Origin: a virus
Reading direction: 5' to 3' (one strand)
Virus record (IMG/VR): IMGVR_UViG_3300037574_000313
Span: 1 to 38,811 of that record
DNA length: 38,811 nt
The notes under the pieces are model-generated. The model worked only from the letters and a program-made list of their open reading frames with translations. It had not been told where the DNA came from and searched no databases. Positions 23,193 to 30,448 of this stretch are shown one piece after another; the stretch's first letter is position 1; each line of letters begins with the position of its first letter. The position numbers were made by a program, and so were the translations under genes.

Positions 23193-23523
23193 CTGGAACG
23201 TCCTCCACAGGGAACTCGTTTCGCGCTAATAAGTCAACAACCGCCTGCCAGTGCATTAGTGCGGTTTTTCTGCACGCCTCGTCGCAGACGTGTTCCTGGC
23301 CGGAACGGAGCCTGCTCTTACACCTCGGGTTTAGGCAACGCGGCCTTGTGGTGTCGCCCACCAAAGGGCGAGCCATCTTCTCCACATCGGTAAGCGCTTT
23401 CACCGAGCCTTTGGGCCTCCCCCGTTTTTTGGGGGGAGGGATCTTAATCCACTCCAAAGGAACAGACACAATAGGGTCTTTACCCTCTGCTAGCATCTGG
23501 TCAATGGCGTCCCAAACCGCCAT
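22963..23523 (-). CDS. Hypothetical AT-hook / zinc-knuckle protein
   Basis: A 186-aa protein whose ATG overlaps the stop of the preceding gene (TAATG). It has a KKRGRPKGS AT-hook-like segment (about 32-40) and a possible zinc site with paired Cys (PRCLNPRCKS, then HVCDEACRK). Next come a helical part (LMHWQAVVDLLARNEFPVED) and HFDEAAIEQIREGVRRESKG, ending in a basic tail. The DNA-binding look and its proximity to terL make a small-terminase-like or packaging role conceivable, but no family is recognised. The last 230 bp are overprinted by the next gene. Confidence 0.55.
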   Translation of the reverse strand: MAVWDAIDQMLAEGKDPIVSVPLEWIKIPPPKKRGRPKGSVKALTDVEKMARPLVGDTTRPRCLNPRCKSRLRSGQEHVCDEACRKTALMHWQAVVDLLARNEFPVEDVPDVRRYQANSGRVHFDEAAIEQIREGVRRESKGIKLRNSRAISRNKGSRVRSGPSQPRKGRKDADDHRAWVGPSEQA

Positions 23524-23960
23524 TAATCGTCCCAGAAATCGGGCAGATCGCCAACCTTCTCCACGGCTCCTATCAAATACTCCAACGTAACGTCTTTTGT
23601 GGTGCTCAAGTTCTTCGCCTTGAGACTGGTGATCCCTTCTCCTGGCGAAAGCGTGACGAACCAGTGCCCTTTGATGCCTGCCCGCATAGGTCCGGCTGTG
23701 GCTCCGCTGTTCTCTGTGTCTGAGGTCACCATCTCTAAGATCAGCGAGTCTGGCGAATAGCACGCCAGGAGAAGCACCTCAGTCACGCCCGTGGAAAGCC
23801 CTAAAGGAATAGTGGTCAATGCGCCCCCTAGAGGGATGGCGACCTCAAGGCTCTTAGCCTCAATCTCTCCAACAATCTGCGACAACGCTACCGAAGTGTC
23901 TCGTCGAGCCGTTGTAACACGGTACGTTCCACCTAAATTAATTGAACTTGTGCCAGCCAT
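23523..23960 (-). CDS. Putative beta-rich virion protein
   Basis: A 145-aa protein rich in Thr/Leu/Gly with predicted strands throughout (INLGGTYRVTTARRDTSVAL, SLEVAIPLGGALTTIPLGLS and TEVLLLACYSPDSLILEMVT). It ends with an acidic LPDFWDD. It resembles small capsid-surface or fibre-associated proteins in composition. It overlaps its neighbours by one base at either end. The role is inferred from composition and the presence of other head genes downstream. Confidence 0.5.
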   Translation of the reverse strand: MAGTSSINLGGTYRVTTARRDTSVALSQIVGEIEAKSLEVAIPLGGALTTIPLGLSTGVTEVLLLACYSPDSLILEMVTSDTENSGATAGPMRAGIKGHWFVTLSPGEGITSLKAKNLSTTKDVTLEYLIGAVEKVGDLPDFWDD

Positions 23961-24241
23961 TACGCTCTCCTCTCAAGGGTATCATGATCACGTGGGAGCG
24001 GAGCCCCACGAATTATACTCAGTATCTCGCCAGCCTGAATGGCTGCGACAACACTATCCTCTTCATCTAGGAACAGGATAGGACGCATAAGTGACTCCCC
24101 GCCTTCCAGCCGTTCATCCAGCCCTTTAATCCACTGCTGAATCAAATCAACAGAAGATCCAAAATGCTGAGGAGGCCCATGCTTTAGGAATATGAGGTAC
24201 CCGATTAATTCATTACTCTTCTGATTGTTCTTTTCTGACAT
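23960..24241 (-). CDS. Hypothetical 93-aa protein
   Basis: A mixed alpha/beta protein (IGYLIFLKHGPPQHFGSSVD, WIKGLDERLEGGESLMRPIL, VVAAIQAGEILSIIRG). It overlaps the end of the upstream zinc-ribbon gene by 29 bp. There are no Cys and no membrane segment. The family is not recognised. Confidence 0.5.
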   Translation of the reverse strand: MSEKNNQKSNELIGYLIFLKHGPPQHFGSSVDLIQQWIKGLDERLEGGESLMRPILFLDEEDSVVAAIQAGEILSIIRGAPLPRDHDTLERRA

Positions 24242-24488
24242 TCTGATCCGTTCCTATGTATAGGGTATCACACCGCTCGCAGTAACAGGTTGGTGTTGCG
24301 TAGTGGGTCGGACAATACATCTCTAACTTTACAGGCTTAACTACTCCCTTATCGTTGGCGCATTTACAGGTCAACGCACAGACAGTGGGGCCAATATAGT
24401 AGAGCTTAGTCTTTGAGGTGACCTTCCCGTGTTCAGGGTGGTAGACAGTGAGCACCTCTTCAAGGCTAGGCGATGTCATCATCATCAT
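24213..24488 (-). CDS. Small zinc-ribbon-like protein
   Basis: A protein of about 91 aa that begins at a run of ATG codons inside the last codons of the peptidase gene. GAGGAG lies 4-7 bases upstream of the first two ATGs. Its C-terminal half has many Cys/His: CALTCKCANDKG, then MYCPTHYATPTCYCERCDTL. At least two CxC/CxxC pairs and a His suggest a structural zinc site. The function is not recognised. It is translationally coupled to the endolysin-like gene. Confidence 0.55.
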   Translation of the reverse strand: MMMMTSPSLEEVLTVYHPEHGKVTSKTKLYYIGPTVCALTCKCANDKGVVKPVKLEMYCPTHYATPTCYCERCDTLYIGTDQNVRKEQSEE

Positions 24489-26154
24489 CGCGCTCCTCAA
24501 CACTGTCCAAGAACAGCATGATGTTGTCCCAGGCTTTCTCAAGAGAATCGAGAACCTCGCTAAAGAAAGTGACGTAGCCGAAGCTGGGTGCCGGGATTGT
24601 GTCTGTGCAGACCTCAATCGACGGAGAGGACTCCGTGTCTGGCAGTGCATCTTCCGCAGGGGGAGGAGGAGGCTCACTGACAATAAGAGGCTCCTCTACG
24701 GGGGCTGTCTTCTTAGGGTATCCGATAAACCCCATCAACGCGGGGTAAGAAAATTTGCGATCCGTCTCCATCCAACGGTCATTCTCGTTACCTCCGATCC
24801 CTAGGTAGGTGTCTTCGTCAATTCGGCGGATATACCTGGCGACGTGTCTGTTCCATCCGCCGCGATTGTAAATGATGCAGTCGCCCTCCCCAGGCTCATA
24901 CTCGCCCAGCTTTACCTCTTCAACGCTGTGCCAGTTCCCGGTCACAGCAGCGTCTCTCTGTAGCTCAATGCCCGAACACCTGCGCCCATGGGGTATCACC
25001 TCCCCTTCGCGAAGGCACGCCCACGAAGCGGCGCAGAAAGCAGACGCGCACCATTTGGCCTTTCTAAGTTTGATGGGCCTTTCGACACCATTTGGATCCG
25101 GCGATCCCGTCTCAGGATTCACCCTACGGGTCAAGCCTTGAAAATAGGTGTGTCTAATGCGCTGTCCTGTGTTTGACCCGCGTGGCTCCTCTTCTACGCC
25201 ATCTTTAAGCTCATTACGGGACCAGATAACGGCACGTTCGCCAAGCGAGATATCCGGGTCTTTCCACGGGGGAACCGGCAAGTCATCCGGCTCCACAGGC
25301 AATTCGGGTTCCACAGGCTCCGGCACAGCGGTAACTCTAACGATAAACAAAGGGCTGTCACTCTTATTGCGCACATTGGCCTCAGAGGCGATGGCCAGTC
25401 CGTACAGCTCCTCACTCCTTAGGACATCGGCAGTGAGCATCTCCTCCCCGTCTACAACGCATGTGCTTCCTACCAACATCCCAGTCATTGAGTAGTCCTT
25501 GTGCGAGTAGTGATGACGACCAATCGCATCGATTACCCGCAAAGGCTCTTCTTCAGTGCTGGTGACAGCCGCAGATTGCCCAGCAGGGGTAAACCAGCCG
25601 TATAGCCGCTGTTTGTTAAGGATTGTTGGTTCCCACAAGACCCAATGCTTCCCAACATTGTCGATGATATCCGTATCAGACAGCTCTGCGCCGTCCAGAG
25701 CCTCTAGTACCGCTCTGTCTACCCTAGCTGAGTGGTCATCTCTCGCCCGATCAGTGACCATCTGCCCCCAGTCTGGGGAGTAGTTCTTGGGCTGAGGGGG
25801 GATCTGTACCTGAGATTGCCGGTGCCGCAAATCAAGCAGCTTAGGGGTAGGCAGTATAGCGCCCACCTCATCAGCCAGCTTTTGGAGTTCGATAGGTGTG
25901 AATATCTCCCTAACACCTGTCTCTTCGATTTTAGGGGCATCGGCAAGAATCTTAAACTCTGCCGTGTGTCCGTTCCATGTAGAGACGATTATTGCCCAAT
26001 TAATGATGTAACCGTTAACGATCATGGTCTGGTGACTCCTATGTGCGATTTTCCTCGCCTCTTGGCGGATCCTATATATCTCATCGACCGTAGCCTTCAT
26101 CTCAGAAAAGTCGCCTAGCGCAGTCAGTGCATTTGCCCATTCTCCGGTATTCAT
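24466..26154 (-). CDS. Probable cell-wall peptidase (Cys-His, CHAP/NlpC-like domain)
   Basis: A 562-aa protein. The peptidase-like domain is at about residues 360-480: AKWCASAFCAASW with catalytic-type Cys369, GEGDCIIYN, NRHVARYIRR with His437, then GIGGNENDRWME. This order (WC-A-x-F, GD-x-I, HV, GGN) is that of the small amidase/peptidase family found in phage endolysins. Residues 40-270 form another domain (EIFTPIELQKLADEVGAILP, then TPKLLDL; LYGWFTP; RHHYSHKDYSMT) that I recall only from uncharacterised secreted bacterial proteins. A Pro/Glu linker (277-297) separates them, and the C-terminus is Pro-rich and acidic. It is adjacent to a second wall hydrolase, so it may be an endolysin or a virion-borne lysin. 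Confidence 0.68.
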   Translation of the reverse strand: MNTGEWANALTALGDFSEMKATVDEIYRIRQEARKIAHRSHQTMIVNGYIINWAIIVSTWNGHTAEFKILADAPKIEETGVREIFTPIELQKLADEVGAILPTPKLLDLRHRQSQVQIPPQPKNYSPDWGQMVTDRARDDHSARVDRAVLEALDGAELSDTDIIDNVGKHWVLWEPTILNKQRLYGWFTPAGQSAAVTSTEEEPLRVIDAIGRHHYSHKDYSMTGMLVGSTCVVDGEEMLTADVLRSEELYGLAIASEANVRNKSDSPLFIVRVTAVPEPVEPELPVEPDDLPVPPWKDPDISLGERAVIWSRNELKDGVEEEPRGSNTGQRIRHTYFQGLTRRVNPETGSPDPNGVERPIKLRKAKWCASAFCAASWACLREGEVIPHGRRCSGIELQRDAAVTGNWHSVEEVKLGEYEPGEGDCIIYNRGGWNRHVARYIRRIDEDTYLGIGGNENDRWMETDRKFSYPALMGFIGYPKKTAPVEEPLIVSEPPPPPAEDALPDTESSPSIEVCTDTIPAPSFGYVTFFSEVLDSLEKAWDNIMLFLDSVEERDDDDDIA

Positions 26155-27291
26155 CTAAGCCACCGACTCGTTAAACGGTACCTCAGGGCAGTAGTTCACC
26201 ATATCCTCGGCATCTTTTTTTAAGCATTCCACGATTTCATCGGTAAGAGAGCCGTCAACCGGGAATATCCCGCGCGCTATCTTGTATGAAATTAGGGCCT
26301 CTTTACTCTTCGTCCCCCAAGATCCGTCTACCCCGTTCCTGTCTGGCCCATATTCCCCTAGGTCAAAGCCTAGGTACACGAGATACGACTGAATGTCCTC
26401 GACTGAAGCCAGCAATTCCTGGGATTCCCAGCTTTTCAGCTCTTTGGCGTAGTCTGGAAGGTCTACCCCAAACAGCTCCTCCAGCACAGGTCGGATTTTG
26501 CTGTACCTGTGGGGGTAAATCGCAATATTCGGCCCAAACGTAAGCTGTTTAAGTAGCTCTACCGTCCATCCCTCGGTAAAAACAGGCTCTTTCGTGTGTT
26601 TCAAGTGAGTAATTAACTGCTTATTGGCCACAGCGGGCAGGTTGCCTGCAAAGCTCAAATATGCGGCTAGACTAGCCTCTTCCCACACCGAGGGCTCATC
26701 TGAGTCCCATAGCTCTTTGCTTATAGGCATCATGAATGAGTAAATCCGACCCATGATGAAATCTAGCTGGGCTGCCTGAGCAACAGGGTCTTCGTAGACG
26801 CCAGCGATCACCTCGGCCCAGCGCATAGCGTAGTCCTTAGATCCATCATCCCACGAGCCAATTTTGCCATTACTGTTCAAGAGGAACAGCCTGCGCTGCT
26901 CAGGAACAGTGTCTACCTCTGAAAATCCCTCTGCGCCCCTCCTGTAGAACCGCCATTTCTTGCGAACAGAGTTAGTGAACACGTAGCCAGCCTCATGCAC
27001 CCATTGAGAGAATTCCTGATCGTCTTGAAGTGCAGGAGCCCCTTCTTCACACGCTTTTCCCAGCATGTCTGAAACGGCCCATATCCCAGCTTCACAGAAT
27101 TGGATAAGACCTACAGATAAGACGCACCTGTCGTACATATTGATCGCGTCATAGCGCCCGCCCTCCGTTGCAGTGAACACAGAGAGTACCTTCTCCCCAA
27201 AAGACGGGTCTTCCGGGGTCACATAAGGCTGCGTACCCGGAAAATACGGGCCTTCGTATTGACGGTATTTTCCCCACCTGATGTCAGACAT
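26155..27291 (-). CDS. Probable lysozyme-like endolysin with C-terminal peptidoglycan-binding domain
   Basis: A 378-aa protein. The N-terminal region has a glycosidase-like segment, VFTATEGGRYDAINMYDRCV followed by LSVGLIQFCEAG, with an acidic residue ahead of a 'G-L-x-Q-F' turn as in lysozyme/transglycosylase folds. The C-terminus (about 297-365) matches a PG_binding_1 domain: IQSYLVYLGFDLGEYGPDRN, then GVDGSWGTKSKEALISYKIA. No signal peptide is seen, so a holin would be needed for export. It overlaps the upstream small gene by eight bases and abuts the peptidase gene. The catalytic residue assignment is tentative; the binding domain is clearer. Confidence 0.7.
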   Translation of the reverse strand: MSDIRWGKYRQYEGPYFPGTQPYVTPEDPSFGEKVLSVFTATEGGRYDAINMYDRCVLSVGLIQFCEAGIWAVSDMLGKACEEGAPALQDDQEFSQWVHEAGYVFTNSVRKKWRFYRRGAEGFSEVDTVPEQRRLFLLNSNGKIGSWDDGSKDYAMRWAEVIAGVYEDPVAQAAQLDFIMGRIYSFMMPISKELWDSDEPSVWEEASLAAYLSFAGNLPAVANKQLITHLKHTKEPVFTEGWTVELLKQLTFGPNIAIYPHRYSKIRPVLEELFGVDLPDYAKELKSWESQELLASVEDIQSYLVYLGFDLGEYGPDRNGVDGSWGTKSKEALISYKIARGIFPVDGSLTDEIVECLKKDAEDMVNYCPEVPFNESVA

Positions 27292-27508
27292 CCTCTTCTT
27301 CCCCCTTGATAGACGCCTGTAGTGTCTCGCACTTGCGCTCTTGAATGGTCACCTCTGCCCTTAGCTTGCCCAGCCGTCTGTTGTGCCTGTCCTTTTTAGA
27401 AGGACTAAGTTTCTCGAATGATTTTCTTTTCATGATTACCAATTGCCTTTCTACGCTCTTTTTGCTGTTCGCAAGAGCGAGCTGTTCCTTTTGCAGTAGT
27501 ACCTTCAT
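27284..27508 (-). CDS. Small coiled-coil protein
   Basis: A 74-aa Lys/Gln/Leu-rich protein (MKVLLQKEQLALANSKKSVE, then RKSFEKLSPSKKDRHNRRLG). The start chosen is the ATG overlapping the upstream stop (ATGA), giving 74 aa rather than the longer open frame. It is predicted to be mostly helical. No membrane segment or Cys pair is seen. It lies just upstream of the endolysin-like gene. Function unknown. Confidence 0.5.
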   Translation of the reverse strand: MKVLLQKEQLALANSKKSVERQLVIMKRKSFEKLSPSKKDRHNRRLGKLRAEVTIQERKCETLQASIKGEEEDV

Positions 27509-27846
27509 GGCTTCTCTTCTTCGGGAGATTTGTGAATCAGTCTTTTGGCCTTTGCGACGATCCGATCCCACTGCGCGTCCAAATATTCCGCATTTTGGGG
27601 CATTTCTGCGATTTCATGAGCTAAATCGACCAATGAAAACACAGAAGTAGCCTGTTCTATCGTCATGTTAACCGTCACAGCCCCTTCGGTTTCGGAGGTT
27701 TTCATCCCTTTCTCGAAAGCTGACTTTAAGGCCACAGCAAGCGATTCTGCTACGGGGAGCACCCTTCGGTGCAGCTCAGGGTCATATCCCTCTACGAATA
27801 GGGCGCTTATCACCTCTTCTGCTTCGTCTTCCCAGTCGTGTTCCAT
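27505..27846 (-). CDS. Hypothetical acidic protein
   Basis: A 113-aa helical, acidic protein (MEHDWEDEAEEVISALFVEG; MTIEQATSVFSLVDLAHEIA). It is packed one base from the DnaA-like gene and coupled to the next gene. GGCGG lies shortly before the ATG. The family is not recognised. Confidence 0.5.
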   Translation of the reverse strand: MEHDWEDEAEEVISALFVEGYDPELHRRVLPVAESLAVALKSAFEKGMKTSETEGAVTVNMTIEQATSVFSLVDLAHEIAEMPQNAEYLDAQWDRIVAKAKRLIHKSPEEEKP

Positions 27847-27847
27847 G

Positions 27848-28318
27848 CTACCGCCTAATTTGCTTCCGTATAGAGTCTAATTCCTGGCTGATCTTCTTAC
27901 TCTTCTTGGCCTTTTCTCCCATCCGTGACACAGCGCGCATGACCGTAGTGTGGTCACGGTCAAACTGCTCTCCTATCTCAGGAAAGCTCGCTTCTGTCAT
28001 CGTGCGAGACAGGTACATAGCCACACTACGTGCTCGTTCGACGGTCTTGCCTCGGCAATGCTCAAGAACCTCTTCTGTGTCTAATCCGTAGAACTGGGCG
28101 GTTTCTTTTATAATGGTTGGGATCCCTTGAAACCCGTGCGGGCTAAAATACGGACGCACAGTGATTTCTGACAGCTCAATACCCCTATTTAGCTTCTTTC
28201 TGAGCGTTTTTCGGGCCTCTTCCCTCGCATCCACCCAGAATTGCGCGGTGACGGTAAATTCAACCGCTTCCTTAGGACACAGCACGGTCCATCGCTTTGG
28301 CGTAGCAAATGGAGACAT
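27848..28318 (-). CDS. DnaA domain IV (origin-binding) protein
   Basis: A 156-aa protein. Residues about 66-150 match the C-terminal DNA-binding domain of the replication initiator DnaA: KTVERARSVAMYLSRTMTEA, then SFPEIGEQFDRDHTTVMRAV, with the signature DHTTV at 122-126 and the preceding basic loop and helix-turn-helix. There is no AAA+ ATPase domain. The N-terminal 60 residues (PKRWTVLCPKEAVEF, then VDAREEARKTLRKKLNRG) are unrelated to DnaA. The protein could bind DnaA boxes on phage or host DNA, acting as a competitor, recruiter or regulator. It overlaps its upstream gene by one base. Confidence 0.82.
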   Translation of the reverse strand: MSPFATPKRWTVLCPKEAVEFTVTAQFWVDAREEARKTLRKKLNRGIELSEITVRPYFSPHGFQGIPTIIKETAQFYGLDTEEVLEHCRGKTVERARSVAMYLSRTMTEASFPEIGEQFDRDHTTVMRAVSRMGEKAKKSKKISQELDSIRKQIRR

Positions 28319-28596
28319 CAGGTCACTAGGTCTAGGATGATGTGAGATTTCAGCACCTCTAATGTCGCAACTACCTCAAGAACATTCATACATGCGTAGA
28401 GCACCGCTCCTGTATGTTCGTTCGCGTTTGGAATGTAGAGGATGGCATCCTCGAAAATGGCAGGATCATCCAGTTCCACCAGAGCCTTCATCTGTCTTAG
28501 AAACTCAATAGCCCCTTGCCGTTCGCTGTCGATTAGCCTGAACGGTTCCTTTTCCTCCTCGGGGGGTACTTCGTCCTCGGGCTCTTTTGGTTTCAT
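28318..28596 (-). CDS. Hypothetical 92-aa protein
   Basis: An acidic, Pro/Glu-rich N-terminus (MKPKEPEDEVPPEEEKEPF) is followed by a helical, hydrophobic C-terminal half (ALVELDDPAIFEDAILYIPN, CMNVLEVVATLEVLKSHIIL). Its start lies 92 bp inside the end of the transglycosylase-like gene in another frame, an appreciable overlap. It is coupled to the DnaA-like gene. The family is not recognised. Confidence 0.5.
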   Translation of the reverse strand: MKPKEPEDEVPPEEEKEPFRLIDSERQGAIEFLRQMKALVELDDPAIFEDAILYIPNANEHTGAVLYACMNVLEVVATLEVLKSHIILDLVT

Positions 28597-29341
28597 TTAG
28601 TAACTCTTTTTGCTCTTCGGTTAAGGTTTTAGGTGCCTGATGGATCCTATAGAAAGTTTTTACCCGACTAATGATACGTTTGTCCTTCCTTGGGTCGCCT
28701 CTAAGCCCACCGTATGAGCCAAACACGCACGATTCAGTGTGCCTTGGTCCGTGATGCGTGCAGTACTGGTACGCCCTATTCATAATCCTCAGGGAAACCG
28801 TCAGGCATTTGCGGGTGGATTCGGCTGAGATCCCAATCATATCCTTCCCATAGTACCCTTCTTGGCTCTTTTTCTTGCCCAACATTACCTGCCCTAAGCA
28901 GTAACTCCTACACGTTCCTGGGATTCTGCGCCGTTTGCCAAAAGGCCCCGTCCACTTGCAGTCTCCAAGTGCCCATGAGCCTACGCCATCATGGACATCT
29001 CGCCTGAAACCACTCTCATTGTAAATAGAAGCCAGTGAGTACCTCCACAGAGTTTTCTTAGGTGTTTTCCATCCCTTCGTTCCCTTATAAAACCACTTCT
29101 TTGCATTGACCTGCTTATGCAAGGCTTCTGCGATGGTCACATAGCGCTCAAACCCCTGCTTATAGTTCTCCACAATCACAAATCCGTTGTGCGCTTTTGA
29201 CCACGTTGGTGGGGCACATCGTTTGTCATGCTTGTTACTACAAGGTGCTGGGGTGTCCTCCGGTACAACAACTACCGAATAGTCGCTTTTTCCGGGGGGT
29301 TGAATAAACAGCATCGCTGCAAGAATTACTTCAAATGTCAT
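28505..29341 (-). CDS. Lytic transglycosylase / lysozyme-like protein
   Basis: A 278-aa protein. A short hydrophobic N-terminus (MTFEVILAAMLFIQP) could serve as a signal or anchor. The catalytic-like core is SLASIYNESGFRRDVHDGVG with candidate Glu109, followed by SWALGDCKW and CRSYCLGQVMLG, the E-S-G-F and G-x-x-Q pattern of family-1 lytic transglycosylases. Paired Cys may form disulfides outside the cytoplasm. The C-terminus is basic and Gly/Arg-rich. GGGAGA precedes the ATG. It is the first enzyme behind the strong promoter near 30.1 kb. It could act in lysis or in virion entry. Confidence 0.68.
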   Translation of the reverse strand: MTFEVILAAMLFIQPPGKSDYSVVVVPEDTPAPCSNKHDKRCAPPTWSKAHNGFVIVENYKQGFERYVTIAEALHKQVNAKKWFYKGTKGWKTPKKTLWRYSLASIYNESGFRRDVHDGVGSWALGDCKWTGPFGKRRRIPGTCRSYCLGQVMLGKKKSQEGYYGKDMIGISAESTRKCLTVSLRIMNRAYQYCTHHGPRHTESCVFGSYGGLRGDPRKDKRIISRVKTFYRIHQAPKTLTEEQKELLNETKRARGRSTPRGGKGTVQANRQRTARGY

Positions 29342-29355
29342 AATTGTCTCCCATT

Positions 29356-29589
29356 CTAAGGTTCCACCAAACGTATATATTTTTTATCTTTAGAGATACA
29401 GCCAGAACAGATGAGTCCCACTCGCCTAGGCAAGTCTGACCATCCCTGCGGGATGCCAGGGCCTTTTTTCTCGCGAACCATAGCTCGTGTTCGCCTAGTC
29501 GTAGCAGCACAGCCGCACAAGTCACATTTCCAGTGCCAGTCACCCCCTCTAAGGATGTTACACCTGGCTTTGGTCAGTTTGGGCCTCAC
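29356..29589 (-). CDS. Small zinc-ribbon protein (GTG start)
   Basis: A 77-aa protein starting at GTG, whose first base is the last base of the preceding gene's TAG stop (TAGTG), so translation is coupled. It has KCDLCGCAATTRRTRAM, then GWSDLPRRVGLICSGC, two Cys pairs about 35 residues apart, typical of a structural zinc ribbon. A longer in-frame extension to 29715 exists but would overprint the 37-aa membrane protein and has an unprotein-like composition. Role unknown. Confidence 0.6.
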   Translation of the reverse strand: MRPKLTKARCNILRGGDWHWKCDLCGCAATTRRTRAMVREKKGPGIPQGWSDLPRRVGLICSGCISKDKKYIRLVEP

Positions 29590-29702
29590 TAGCAAAACAG
29601 CCGCCATAGCCATGAAAGTAGGCTCAAGAACAGAACTCCTGCCATGAGGCCCAAAAGAAGCCCCACCACAGTAACTACCCATTCTTTTGCGCGATTTGCC
29701 AT
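29589..29702 (-). CDS. 37-aa membrane protein (possible small holin or antiholin)
   Basis: A short gene. The protein is MANRAKEWVVTVVGLLLGLM followed by AGVLFLSLLSWLWRLFC: a charged N-terminus, a continuous hydrophobic helix of about 25 residues, and a Trp/Arg/Cys end. GAGGG lies about seven bases before the ATG. It sits between the coiled-coil gene and the zinc-ribbon gene, which starts within its stop codon. Proximity to the transglycosylase suggests a lysis accessory. It could also be one of the small unknown membrane proteins common in phages. Confidence 0.55.
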   Translation of the reverse strand: MANRAKEWVVTVVGLLLGLMAGVLFLSLLSWLWRLFC

Positions 29703-29711
29703 TACCTGCCC

Positions 29712-29915
29712 TCATGCCTTGATCTGGCCCTCCCTTGTACCAGTAGCTTCTTTCTTTCTCAAAGGAGAATGCACCATCAATTCCAGCTTAATCGCCACTA
29801 ACTCCAGTTTTTCGGCCTGTAGACGCAGTTCCTTCACCTGTTTTCTTAGCTCTTGAATGACGCTTTTCACCGTTACACCCCCATTTTTTCTAAAATTTTC
29901 CCTGTTTTCGGCCAT
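29712..29915 (-). CDS. Small coiled-coil protein, first gene behind the 30.1-kb promoter
   Basis: A 67-aa protein when started at ATG 29915; a GTG near 29868 is an alternative with better Shine-Dalgarno spacing. The core is a heptad-like helix: KSVIQELRKQVKELRLQAEK, then LELVAIKLELMVHSPLRKKE. It ends in an ATGA overlapping another possible start. There is no TM and no signal peptide. It lies at the head of the lysis-type cluster. Function unknown. Confidence 0.45.
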   Translation of the reverse strand: MAENRENFRKNGGVTVKSVIQELRKQVKELRLQAEKLELVAIKLELMVHSPLRKKEATGTREGQIKA

Positions 29916-30087
29916 TAATCGGCATTTCCGCCCAGAACTCGGTCCCCCTCCCCCTAAAAGATCCGTCTTGGTGGCGTTGTGACCCATAGACGATATTAAA
30001 GGGGTGGGGGCACCGCAGCCCTCCCTCGGCCCCGCTAGCACTCACGTAGCGCGTGCGCTGTGCGCTCACTCTGTTCATGTTGTGCAT
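29916..30087 (-). other. 5' leader of the 30.1-kb transcript
   Basis: About 170 bases lie between the predicted promoter and the first credible gene. They hold GC-rich dyads, including AGCGCGTGCGCT near 30047-30058, and a Gly/Pro-type open frame without a ribosome-binding site that I do not accept as a gene. It is probably a structured untranslated leader. Confidence 0.4.
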
Positions 30088-30117
30088 AGTATATAGGGAA
30101 GCCACTCATTTGGTCAA
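30088..30117 (-). promoter_or_regulatory. Strong sigma70-like promoter for the lysis and structural genes
   Basis: On the minus strand TTGACC (30117-30112) is followed after 18 bases by TATACT (30093-30088). TATATA two bases earlier gives a 16-base spacer. Both hexamers match consensus at 5/6. It lies just downstream of a terminator and upstream of an uninterrupted block of about 30 kb of leftward genes. It is a good candidate for the main middle or late promoter. Confidence 0.65.
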
Positions 30118-30164
30118 GAGCTGTGAGCCCTAGCCCCTAGTGGATCTTCACATGTAAAAGCCTT

Positions 30165-30182
30165 CTAAAAGCCTGCTTTTAG
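30165..30182. terminator. Palindromic terminator between regulator cassette and late region
   Basis: CTAAAAGC and GCTTTTAG form a perfect 8-bp stem around two bases. On the minus strand the T-rich arm is followed by AGAAGGCTTTTACA. A second hairpin (CACACC/GGTGTG, 30185-30201) stands beside it and is followed by CGATTTTTG on the plus strand, so the region may terminate in both directions. It isolates the 30.1-kb promoter from upstream transcription. Confidence 0.5.
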
Positions 30183-30448
30183 ACCACACCTCTCTGGTGT
30201 GCGATTTTTGTGGTGATCGCGACTAGAGGGCCATGCCCATATTGAAGCGTTTCAGGACACTGGCCAAGCGCCCAGCCTTAAATTTTTGGTGCGCGTTTTC
30301 ACGTAGCGCATAGGGGGGTATGCAATTCACTTCTAATGCGAATGCGTCAGCCTCAGCGCCCCTGCCTGCCATGCGTAGGTCACGCTCAAAGATTTTGACT
30401 ATGGTATGCGTATGTAGCACGGGCTCTCCAATAGCCTGCTTTTAGACC
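30170..30448. repeat. 16-bp direct repeat flanking the 65-aa gene
   Basis: AGCCTGCTTTTAGACC occurs at 30170-30185 and again at 30433-30448. Each copy is followed by a small GC hairpin containing CTCTGGTG. The copies lie immediately downstream of two consecutive small genes. They may be duplicated terminators or operator sites for the adjacent ribbon-helix-helix protein. Confidence 0.7.
30223..30420 (-). CDS. Hypothetical 65-aa protein (GTG start)
   Basis: Starts at GTG with GGAGA six bases upstream. The sequence looks protein-like (TIVKIFERDLRMAGRGAEAD, ALRENAHQKFKAGRLASVLK) with mixed helix and a basic C-terminus. It lies 21 bp downstream of the ribbon-helix-helix gene and is followed by the terminator. 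It could be a partner of that regulator, and a toxin-antitoxin-like pairing is possible but unsupported. The family is not recognised. Confidence 0.45.
   Translation of the reverse strand: MLHTHTIVKIFERDLRMAGRGAEADAFALEVNCIPPYALRENAHQKFKAGRLASVLKRFNMGMAL

Noticed and set aside
29890-30105. 71-codon open frame in the leader of the 30.1-kb promoter
   Set aside because: No ribosome-binding site, composition unlike a protein, and its start lies at or before the predicted transcription start.
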